Below, piece by piece: positions 34,601 to 46,600 of a stretch of DNA of 64,000 nt. The translations under genes and the position numbers were made by a program. The stretch's first letter is position 1. The number at the start of each line of letters is the position of its first letter. This stretch comes from Nemopilema nomurai (lineage: Eukaryota; Cnidaria; Scyphozoa; Rhizostomeae; Rhizostomatidae): contig ML133504.1 of assembly GCA_003864495.1 (NCBI GenBank), forward strand, positions 121,284 to 185,283, in the 5' to 3' direction. The notes under the pieces were generated by a model. That model searched no databases, was not told the origin of the DNA, and was given only the letters and a program-made list of their open reading frames with translations.

Positions 34601-37600
34601 CAAGTTGAAAAAAGACCATATCCAGAAATATGTAGATCTGGATAAGTACAGGTACGCCACAGATCTTACTTGATTATGCAGCTCTTGTCGAGGAATCGTC
34701 ACCTTCAACCTGTACCTCTTGTGTGATTATTATTGTTGCCTTTTTCGGTATAAAGTTATTTACTTAGCTAAACATTTAATCGTTCTCAAATATTCATTCC
34801 AATATAATTAGGATTCTCAACGTTATTGTCCCTTTACTGAGTTATTGTAGCTACAGCCTTTCCACCATAGGTACTATGGTTTTGTCGGACTCTCAGCACT
34901 CTTCGCTCTAATACTTGTCCTTCTTGCGCTTGGACTCACCTGTGGCATCTGTGGATACAGCAGGCAGAGGATTCCCACTGATCGAAGAGCAATTTCGCAT
35001 CACGGTGGTAATTTTATTATGGCGTGAGTGTCTCTTTTAGTCTGTGATCTTGCGTTTATGCTTTGTTTTCAATCTGCATGCAGTTCTAAGTTCATGAACT
35101 GTTAAAATTCAACACTATCTTCACTTTGTGCTGATTTTGGGCTTTCACCCAAACTTGAGGTGTTCAGAGGTTTTGTTTTTATCTGAGTTTGGTATTGTGA
35201 ATTAAGTGCCACTGGATGTCATTAGCCAACACACTGCTTTCTAAACCATCATTCAATTCACTGTTGTGATGTAAACACAGATTTGACGCTGACAACTTCA
35301 AGTCATTGAAGATGGTGATTCAAAGACACTGATTATTGGAGTAACCAGGAGCAAATTTTTGTAATTCTTCACCCTTAGGAAATGCTACAAATATTTCAGA
35401 AAAGTACTTTTTGCTTTGTTTGCATTCAAAATTCTTTTTCATTTGACCAGTGAAGAATGATTAATGTTTTGCTCCATTTTACAAAAGATTAAGTAATATG
35501 AAAATTTTTGAATAACAAACAAGAATCAAAGGGATTATTTTTTGAAAATTAGTGGATTATTTCTGTGTTTCTTAAAATTGTGTTTCTTATATACACTACT
35601 GTATGTGAGATACAGAAATATTTGAAAAAGCTCTTGTGGTCTGACCATTACACTTCCTGCTCCAAGTTCAAGTGCTCTTCAAGTTAAAGCGTGCAAAAAG
35701 TTAAATCTTATAACAGCCGTTGTTTGGAAATTGGAGATCGAACAAAGGAATTAGATTATGGTTTTCCTTTTCGCATTTGAGACAAATGGAAACAAGTTTT
35801 TCATCACAGAAATATTGTGAAACGGCACAGGAGTGGCAGAAATATAATTTTCATAATTAAAGTACTTTTTCGTTGTAGTACGGAATTGAATATCTTGAAA
35901 TGTGTTTCCTCTTTTGCAGTTTTATGCTCTTTTTCTGTTCCAGGTCTGTTGGCTTCATATTCCTGTTCTCATTCATTTTTTTCCTGGTGACCGCCATATG
36001 TTTCTTCGTTGGTGAAAATCTACATATTGTGTGCAGAGAACTGAAAGATGGCAAAATTGTGGACAAGGTAAATCCACTGCAGTGCTTCTTGTGCTTGAAG
36101 TTCTTATTTTTTTAATAAGAATGTTCATTTGCTCATTTTAAAACTTCACAATAACTTAATACCAGAGCCCTTTGAGTAAGGGGGCTGACCATGTGTTCCG
36201 ATAGTAGAAGATTGTGTTATTTATATGCTTTGCTTACATTGTACTACATGAGTAAAATTGCTAAATTTTAATCATTGAATGGAGTAAGTGCACTGTCGCC
36301 AAATGGTTTGTATCAGTTCAAAAAATTGGATTGGGCCTAGGGCTTTCAGGATAATTCACAGTGAGGTCTGTTTGAGTCATTTTTATGCCTCAAGCTACAC
36401 ACTGAAACGTTTCCACAATTACATCATCTTTGATACGTTTGTTGCGACGCAGCACAAGACAACCTCATATGTGGCTTGCTATGTCTACCATGGACAAAAT
36501 CTCATTTGTTATCCACAAAGTTGCCTGTTCCTTATTGTGTTTGCTTTCATTTTCCAGTTTGCCCAAAAGCAACTACAGTACAATGGAACACAGTTTGTTT
36601 TTGAGGATATTCTCAAGTAAGCTACATCCTGAACAGTAACAATGCTAGCTTTTTCGATCACTTTTACTTTTAAAGTGAAGATGAACCCACTTGAAGTCTT
36701 TTTGTTAAGCCTATCAGATTAATCAAAGTAAGGAAAGTCCACTTTCCAGCTGACAAAATGTGAACATGTGATGCCGCAGGGAAAGATTACATGCCAAAGA
36801 TTTCTTAGCCACCCGATGCCATTTGTCATTTGACAGATTTCTATTATAACTTCCTTATTCATTTTCTTTTGATCAGTTGCTACCCTATATTTTGTTATTT
36901 TAAAAAACAACTGGCTAAAACGTTTATCTTCTGATTTCTTGTTTGTTTTCTGCTATTTTAGAAAATGTCGCAACAAGGAAGCAATATATCACGCCATTGA
37001 AGGGAAGAAAGTTTATGATTTGGAAGATAAACTCAACTTCACAAAGGTGATTCCCTCAGGGAAACCTGCCTCTGGGTCATTCCATGCCAAGTGGAATAGG
37101 GGTCCCACATGCTCCACCTCAGATTTGCATGAAAATTTGTGTCAATGTTCATATATATAAGATAGGAGCATCCTGAAAATTTCAGCTTGATATCTTATAC
37201 CATCCCAAAGATGTGGTCCTTCAAAGTCTCCAGCTTTGGCCCTGATGCGGAATTCTGGGAGATGGAAAATTTTTTTTGTGCAAACTTTGAGGTCCTATAT
37301 TTCCTGACCCAATTTTGATAGCCTCTTCAAAATTTATACGCTGGAGCATATATGGGAGCAGTATCAGAAAAAAATTATTAAAAAACTCATTCTTCAATAG
37401 TTGGCCCAAAATGGCAGCCTAAAATTGCCAAAAAATTTCTTCCAGAAGTAAACAATTCAAATTTTGAAGGGCCAGAGCTTAAATTAAGACTATCTAGATA
37501 TAGCAAAGCTTATTTTATGTACACCTTTATAAAGTAAACTACAATTTTTGAGGAAATCAGAAGGTAGAAATTGTTATTTGAGAAGTTATGTGGCTTTTAA

Positions 37601-40600
37601 ATTGGTTCCGGACCAAAATTTGAAAAAATTTGGTCCAGTTTGAGCCCCCAGAAAACTATGATGGAATTTGCTGTGATGTTGAAATTTGCTGTGATGTCAG
37701 TGATGAGAGACTACAAAATTTGAATTGTTTACTTCCAGAAGAAAATTTTTGGCAATTTTAGGCTGCCATTTTGAGCCAATAATTGAAGAATGGTTTTTTT
37801 AATAATTTTTTTCTGATACTGCTCCCAAATATGCTCCAGACTATAAATTTTGAAGAGGCTATAAAAATTGGGTCAGGAAATATAGGACCTCAAAGTTTGC
37901 TCAAAAAAAAATTTCCATCTCCCAGAATTCCGCATCAGTGCCAAAGCTGGAGACTTTGAAGGACCACATCTTTGGGATGGTATAAGATATCAAGCTGAAA
38001 TTTTCAAGATGCTCCTATCTTACATATATGAACATTGACACCAATTTTCATGCAAATCTGGTCCATTTCAAAAATTGGTCCATTTGGCATGGAATGATCC
38101 CTGTGTCTTGTCCAGTCTGAATGTGCCCAATAGGTCTTCATACTGTCTATTCATCCTGTTATCCAGTCTGAAGGCATCCAATGGCTCCTGTGTCAGTTCA
38201 TTCATGTGTCCTGTCTCAATTTGTCCAATGCTTTAAAAGTATGCAAAAACTCAATGTGTCCTATTGTCTTTTCAACCTTATCTTCAGTCTAGAAACACAC
38301 ACAAGGTGTAAAACATTTTTCCATAGTGTGATTTGCTTGGGTGCTGTGGTGAGATTTGTTTGGGTACAGTAGTATGTTTTCTTTGGGTACTGTAGTGTGA
38401 TTTGTATGGGTACTGTAGTATGATTTGTTTGGGTACATTAGTGCGATTTGTTTGTGTAAAGTAGTGTGTTTTGTTTGGGTACAGTAGTGTGATTTGTTTT
38501 GGTACAGTAGTATGTTTTCTTTGGGTACAGTGGTGTGATTTGTTTGGGTACAGTAGTATGTTTTCTTTGGATACAGTAGTGTGATTTGTTTGGATACAGT
38601 AGTATGTTTTCTTTAGGTACTGTAGTGTGATTTGTATGGGTACTGTAGTATGATTTGTTTGGGTACATTGTGCGATTTGTTTGTGTAAGTAGTGTGTTTT
38701 GTTTGGGTACAGTAGTGTGATTTGTTTGGGTACAGTAGTATGTTTTCTTTGGGTACAGTGGTGTGATTTGTTTGGGTACAGTAGTATGTTTTCCTTGGAT
38801 ACAGTAGTGTGATTTGTTTGGATACAGTAGTATGTTTTCTTTGGGTACAGTAGTGTGATTTGTTTGGGTACAGTAGTATGTTTTCTTTGGATACAGTGGT
38901 GTGATTTGTTTGGGTACAGTAGTATGTTTTCTTTGGATACAGTAGTGTGATTTGTTTGGATACAGTAGTATGTTTTCTTTGGGTACAGTGGTGTGATTTG
39001 TTTGGATACAGTAGTATGTTTTCTTTGGGTACTGTAGTGTGATTTGTATTGGTACATTAGTGCGATTTGTTTGTGTAAAGTAGTGTGTTTTGTTTGGGTA
39101 CAGTAGTGTGATTTGTTTGGATACAGTAGTGTGATTTGTTTGGGTACAGTAGTATGTTTTCTTTGGATACAGTAGTGTGATTTGTTTGGGAACAGTAGTA
39201 TTATTTGTTTGTGTAAAGTAGTGTGTTTTCTTTGGGTACAGTAGTGTGATTTGTTTGGGTACAGTAGTATGTTTTCTTTGGGTACAGTAGTGCGATTTGT
39301 TTGTGTAAAGTAGTGTGTTTTGTTTGGGTACAGTAGTGTGATTTGTTTGGATACAGTAGTGTGATTTGTTTGGGTACAGTAGTATGTTTTCTTTGGATAC
39401 AGTAGTGTGATTTGTTTGGGAACAGTAGTATTATTTGTTTGTGTAAAGTAGTATGTTTTCTTTGGGTACAGTAGTATTATTTGTTTGTGTAAAGTAGTAT
39501 GTTTTCTTTGGATACAGTAGTGTGATTTGTTTGGGAACAGTAGTATTATTTGTTTGTGTAAAGTAGTGTGTTTTCTTTGGGTACAGTAGTGTGATTTGTT
39601 TGGGTACAGTAGTATGTTTTCTTTGGGTACAGTAGTGCGATTTGTTTGTGTAAAGTAGTGTGTTTTGTTTGGGTACAGTAGTGTGATTTGTTTGGATACA
39701 GTAGTGTGATTTGTTTGGGTACAGTAGTATGTTTTCTTTGGATACAGTAGTGTGATTTGTTTGGGAACAGTAATTATTTTGTTTGTGTAAAGTAGTATGT
39801 TTTCTTTGGTACAGTAGTGCGATTTGTTTGTGTAAAGTAGTGTGTTTTGTTTGGGTACAGTAGTGTGATTTGTTTGGGTACAGTAGTGTGATTTGTTTGG
39901 GTACAGTAGTATGTTTTCTTTGGGTACAGTGGTGTGATTTGTTTGGGAACAGTAGTATTATTTGTTTGTGTAAAGTAGTGTGTTTTGTTTGGGTACAGTA
40001 GTGTGATTTGTTTGGATACAGTAGTATGTTTTCTTTGGATACAGTGGTGTGATTTGTTTGGGTACAGTAGTATGTTTTCTTTGGATACAGTAGTGTGATT
40101 TGTTTGGATACAGTAGTATGTTTTCTTTGGGTACAGTGGTGTGATTTGTTTGGATACAGTAGTATGTTTTCTTTGGGTACTGTAGTGTGATTTGTATGGG
40201 TACATTAGTGCGATTTGTTTGTGTAAAGTAGTGTGTTTTCTTTGGGTACAGTAGTGTGATTTGTTTGGGTACAGTAGTGTGATTTGTTTGGGTACAGTAG
40301 TATGTTTTCTTTGGGTACAGTGGTGTGATTTGTTTGGGAACAGTAGTATTATTTGTTTGTGTAAAGTAGTGTGTTTTGTTTGGGTACAGTAGTGTGATTT
40401 GTTTGGATACAGTAGTATGTTTTCTTTGGATACAGTAGTATGTTTTCTTTGGGTACAGTGGTGTGATTTGTTTGGGTACAGTAGTATGTTTTCGTTGGAT
40501 ACAGTGGTGTGATTTGTTTGGGTACAGTAGTATGTTTTCTTTGGATACAGTAGTGTGATTTGTTTGGATACAGTAGTATGTTTTCTTTGGGTACAGTGGT

Positions 40601-43600
40601 GTGATTTGTTTGGGTACAGTAGTATGTTTTCGTTGGATACAGTGGTGTGATTTGTTTGGGTACAGTAGTATGTTTTCTTTGGATACAGTAGTGTGATTTG
40701 TTTGGATACATTAGTGCGATTTGTTTGTGTAAAGTAGTGTGTTTTCTTTGGGTACAGTAGTTTAATTTGTTTGGGTACATTAGTGCGATTTGTTTGTGTA
40801 AAGTAGTGTGTTTTCTTTGGAAACAGTAGTGTGATTTGTTTGGGTATAGTAGTGTGTTTTGTTTGGGTATAGTAGTGTGTTTTGTTTGGGTACAGTGGTG
40901 AGATTTGTTTGGGTATAGTAGTATGATTTGCTTGGGTAGTTTGATACCGGGTGATGAATCGCAGTGCAACGTTTATTTTTGATGCTCTTGTTCGCGATCT
41001 TAGAATACGGCCCTGTCCAGCTGTTAGTTTTGTTGTACAATTTTATCTTGAAGTCTTTTTACTTTTTATGGCTTTTCGCCGCAAAATGTCTCGAAGACTT
41101 GCTTAATTTATATTTATGCCCATGTACTGTTTACCTAGATTGTTAACATTGATGAGACACTCAACAAGTTGAACTTCAACCTCTCCGACCAGACTGTTTT
41201 AAATTCGGGTACCGAGACATCGCTGAATGACCTGAAGAATTCTAGCGTGGACAAAATAGACTTCCCGAAGTTCTTTGATGAGGTAAGTACGGAATAATTT
41301 AATATTTATTAATCTATTTCATTCCAAGCTGGTTTTGGTTTTTTCTTCTGTTTTTTGCCCTCGCAAAAAAAATTTATATTGGAAAAAGGACAATCTTGCA
41401 GCTATATTTGGAAAAGAACCCTTTAAATCAAACCGCAAGACTGTGAATGCAGAGGTCAACTGAAGGCATTCACTTTTCACTTGGCATTCTCCGGTCACGG
41501 CAGTCTATATTTTTTAGTCTTTCATGATAAATCCATCCTTTTACCCGTAAAATATCTTATTAACGAATAATCTTTGACTGTCTTGTCACTATCTTGCTTT
41601 TCTTTTACATTAAACTTTTTTCTTTATTTCCAGTTGAAAAAGAACATTGTGAAAGCTGACCTTACAGCACTTTCGAAAAACCTGACGTCATTGGCTCATA
41701 ATATCTCCCTTATTCCTCATGTGAATGCATCGGTAATTCTTTCTTAGTGACTCCTTAAGGCTTGTTCTTCTTTTCGATCACATATTTTTTCAATTTCCAA
41801 GTCTCTTTTTTATGAGTATTTACGACAAAAATTTTTGGTGTATGTTTATCTTTACAGTCAAGCGATTGCTTTCTAGTTGTTTTTCCATTGGTAGACGTTC
41901 CAAAACTGAGTCACTTGCCAAATATTTTGCAATTAACAGCGCAATACTCTAAAACAGAAATTAAAGAAATAAATAAAACAGTGTTCCCGGAGGCATTAGG
42001 AAGACCCCTCCTACAGAAGGAGAACAACCACCTTGAAATTGCAAAGCATGCAATGCCCAAACAAATTGTGATTCGCCTCTAGAGCGCGATTTTGAAAATA
42101 ATCCACATTGTGCCAAAATTTAGAACAGGTTTGTTTTTCACTTGAACTCTTTTAGAGAAATATTTTGATTAATGCCAACGTTGTCATAATATAGCCGGTC
42201 ATTATCTCTTTCACCAATCAACCTTTTTTGCAATATTAAGCTTTGCAGTTTGAATGATTGTGTCCGAAGTTGCGCAAAATGTCCACATTCAGAATCCCAA
42301 AAAGGAATTTTTTCAAAATTGGATTTAAAGCCCGGATTTTCAGAAGGGTCTTTGCATCAGTTTCCCAATTGTCTAGTTGGATTTTTGATGGAATGATAGA
42401 ATTGCATTTAATCGCTCTCCCTCACTATGTTGCGCCTCTAGAAAATAGCATCCGACCTGATTACTGTTGCGGGAAATCTGACATCAATAAAGAACAACAC
42501 TGTAGATGGAATCGGTCTAAAGGCAGTAAGTAGACAGTCTTTTGCTTTATTTGCTCGAAACCTGACTGACTGAAATGGATCTGCGTTTCGTTGGCATCAT
42601 TTTGATGCCCTCTTGTCTTTGCTCTTTTTTGATGACAGGATATCTTCTGCTTATGCATCCTCGCGTTGGCACCAAAATTTTTTTCTATTCCTATCCTGCG
42701 CCATTTTGTTTCTCGGTAGTCACTTTGAACAACTTTTTATCCCTGCAAATAACTCATTTCCTTCAATTGATCACTTCTGTATAGCCCATTTACAAACCTC
42801 TCCTGTGTGGCACGAGCATGAAGGAAGTGAAGTTGTTTTCTTTCCTTCACGAGCACTTTCATGTTTAAGTGTTTCAAGCAAGCATTGTGTTGCTGCGTTC
42901 AAAGAGCACGTGTAGAGACTGGAAGGTCCGAGAAGCTGCTTCCAACACTGCGGCTTCTCTGTCAAATTTCCACCCACGCGCTCATGATTTGTAGGCCCTT
43001 CACTTCGGGAAAATTTCACATTATAAGAGCTATATTAGAAACTTTATAAGAGCTCTTCGTTTTAGTTTAGCCCATTGACAGGATGTTTGTCTATTTTTCC
43101 ATTTGACATTTCTTTTAGATTGAACTGGAAAATAATGTGAACAGCCTGAAGATAAAAGCCTCCAATTTATCGGTAAGCTGTCGCACCCCCTCCCCTGCTC
43201 GTGCCCTGCTCAGTCCGTTACGAAATGAAGGCAACAACTGGTGGAAATTTCGTAGGTAGCACCGGCTCACTGGATTGTTGATGGAAAATTGAAAATAGGG
43301 GGTACGATACTGTATAAACGAATCTCATATGGTGGATGAGCCAGTACGAAGTGTAGACGTGAAAGCAGAGCAACCCTGCCTGGAGGAGGCTCACGAATCC
43401 CCTACAGACTGGATTTCGTTGTTATATCAATCTGTCAAGTTTTGGTATCGAGAAAGCAGCATGATAGCATTGAGGGAGGGCTGTTACTAGAATTGATTAT
43501 TCACATTTGCTACTAGGTCAGTTTACATGAGTTTACAGCTACCCCGCCTTTTTATTGGCAGCAATGTCTTAGTCATTTTCTCTCATCTTCAGACTGTGGC

Positions 43601-46600
43601 AGAGGACATTTTGAACAAAATGAAGTCTGCAGATAACTATATCAAGAATTCAGCAGGGACGGATGTAACAAGCGTAAGTTGATATTCTTTGTCAAGAACT
43701 TGAATTCAAGGATGCCTTTTCTCTACATGGCGAGCAACAAAACATCAAGCGATGCCTTTCTTGTAAGCTATAATCATCACCTAGAGATTTGCCATCTGGA
43801 CTGCGTTGCCTCGTTCGCACAAATTCAGGAACACAACCTCATGATGGTCTCTCTTTATTTTCAGTTGATAAAGAAGTACACGAAGAGAGTGCTAGCCTGG
43901 CCAGAACAATTTGTCACCCATATTCTTAACGAGGTAGGTTTTCTTGCTTTCTTGGTTCCCTTTACCACCCATTACCTCCTACCACCCATTACCCCCTACC
44001 ACCCATTACCCTCTACCACCCATTACCCCTTACCACCCATTACCCTCTATCACCCATCACCCTCTACCACCCATTACCCAACGACACCCGCACATGACTG
44101 CCACAACTAAAGTAAGATTTTGTCTAAGCTGCCGCCAGCTAGATTAATATCATTCATTGTTTCCTTCCAGCTCCAAACAAACATTGCACGGTGCACACCA
44201 CTCGCAAATATTTTCGACGGTGTCTTGAACACACATTTTTGCCATGGGATTGTTGGCAACATCGTGAGTACCACCCTTGGTGTGACCTTGCTCTTTGTAG
44301 CCACATGGTAACAAGCAGCGCTATGCTTAGTGTGTGCCGTAGCCACGCTTGCTCTATTCGTCATAATAAGCTGGGGACCCACCCAGCCCCGTAGCACTCG
44401 TCACGTTTTAGCATATTTTTGGGTTCTCGGAGATGAGCACACGAGCAAGTGCAAATGTTCTGTAACTACACTTGGTCTGCGGCATGATACACACAGTGTA
44501 GCTTCATCGTCCTTACTATGTTCAACGTGACATTTTTTGAGAGTTCTTTTTTAACTGCCCAGACTAATTTAATGTGATTTTCCGGTAAAAACAGCCTCGT
44601 AGATCATAATTTTATCTATAGTATTAGACTTTTCCTCAATAATTCTCCTCCTTGTACTCTCTAGAATATTAAAACAGGGCATTTGCTTTCTTATCTAGAA
44701 TGGTTTCTGGATCGCGATGGGATGGTGCTTGTTCTTTTTTCTTTTTGCAATTATTTTTGGTGTCAAGCTTGCCAAATTCCTGAGGATCATGAAAAGTAAA
44801 GCGGAGTTTGATCCGTAAGTACGGCTTTTTTCCCCTGATTTTCTGGCATAATCATGAACTTGTACGCATACGCAATATCTTAGGAACATAATCATTTCCT
44901 TTTTAACTTTAGTTGTCCAAAAAATTGTCCAAGTTCTTTTCACAAAACGAAGTTGTGATCACAACTGAATTTTGAAGATGCATGCTAGACATTAGGACGT
45001 ATGAAACACAAGAATTAAATTTCATGCAGGAATCAAATTTCTCTGTTAATGAACGCAAACTAAGGCATAACTTTAAGCCTGACTTGAAAGGGGACGAATT
45101 TTTTGGTGCGAAGTGAATTTTGCGCCGTGTAAAATAGACCAATCCGTACAGTAGTTGAGGACAACTGACATAAGTGAAGACTAACCACACGGAAAACGAA
45201 TGGCAGGCTGAACAATGAAATGTTATTTTATAATAATTTTAATAAAACGTTATTTTGTTACTTTACTTTTAAATGTTACTTTTTCGACCATATACGTGCA
45301 TGGAAAATGATATATCAGGATGGCGTCATCTTTTGTGCTCCGCATTAGTATGCGTTTGGTTGTAAAGCGCGAGAATGTTGCCGATTCTGTTTCGTGCGAT
45401 GATGTGGTAAAGGCAAGGAAGAGGAAGCAAATAGCCTCATACAACAAGCTTGAGTTGTGTGCTAGTACGTTTAAAAATTGCGCGCTGACTGATTACGAAT
45501 AAATTCGAAGTAACTGCATCTCAAATGGCATCTCAGTCTTCCACATTCAGTAGAACGTGGCTCAACCCACGTTGCTAGGATATTCGAGTTATTTTCGTCT
45601 GGCATCGTTCAGATTTGGCAGTGCACAAAACTAACTAGTGTGTTGCAAAATCATATGCTGTCTCTACTCTTTCATCACCATTTGTACCAACTGTTGGTAG
45701 TTTACAGTGCCACTTCCTTTCTCGTGAATGTCTAGCACAACGTTCAGTTGCTTTTCTGTCATTTTGTCGCCTACATTCATCAAAACCTGACGCAATTCAG
45801 CCGAAGATACCAGTCCAGTCTGGTCTCTATCCAGCGTCCTTAGCGCCTCCATTATATCTTCGTAGCCAACGAACGGTTGAGATGACACCATTTCCAAATA
45901 AATTTTGTAGAAAGACTCAAATTCCACTCTCTGTTCCGTGAGGCCCAATTCTTGGAGCATGTTGTTTGTCCTCTCCGCTGTCGGGCTCAGTCCGCATGCG
46001 CGTAACACGTCGCATATTCGAGTTGATTCAACTTTCATGTCGCCCTTGCGATCGAAAAGAGAAAAGCAATCAAGTAGATCGCCTTTCAGCACCTCGTCGT
46101 TTGCCATCGGAAGGCCTTCTTCAACATTAACCAGTTCTTGGTTACCTTGCCACTCAGTCCGTTGCCCTAAAATGGTCCGCTGCACATCAACGGTCATTAA
46201 TCCACTCCTGCACTGGGGAGCCTGAAGGTGTAGGCGGACGACTTTGTCGGCAGACAAGTGACGATTTTTTCTTGTTAGTCTGCATTATTGTTGATTCAAT
46301 ACTTTGAATCTGCGACTTGTCTCTCGGCTAGTATTGTATTTTAAACAATGCCCTAAGAAGCTTGCTTGACAGTTCTCTCCACAATTGCTAACAATGCCTA
46401 AGAATTGGAATTTTTAAGGATTAGGTGGCCGAATCCCAAGCGGCTTTTAAAGATCGACTCCATTGCTATTCAACTTTTACGATGGCAATAGTCACTAGAG
46501 GCTCTGTCAATGTGATTGTGTGCGTCGCAGTTTCTCCAGTTCCATGTCTACATTCTTCAGCCGTGGTCAAATGCATGTTGGGGGAAATTTTGTGTCACCC

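Noticed and set aside
38284..39057. Long minus-strand open frame of 257 residues, and similar ones at 39774-40205 and 40349-40969
   Set aside because: They are translations of the 23-bp minisatellite, which has no stop in any minus-strand frame; there is no homology, and the array lies in an intron of prominin.
41888..42082. Possible extra prominin exon (DVPKLSHLPNIL)
   Set aside because: The nearest acceptor gives phase 1, while the flanking exons 15 and 16 join in phase 0; no donor restores the frame.
45938..46225. Plus-strand open frame opposite the light-chain-like gene
   Set aside because: The minus strand carries clear EF-hand homology in the same place.
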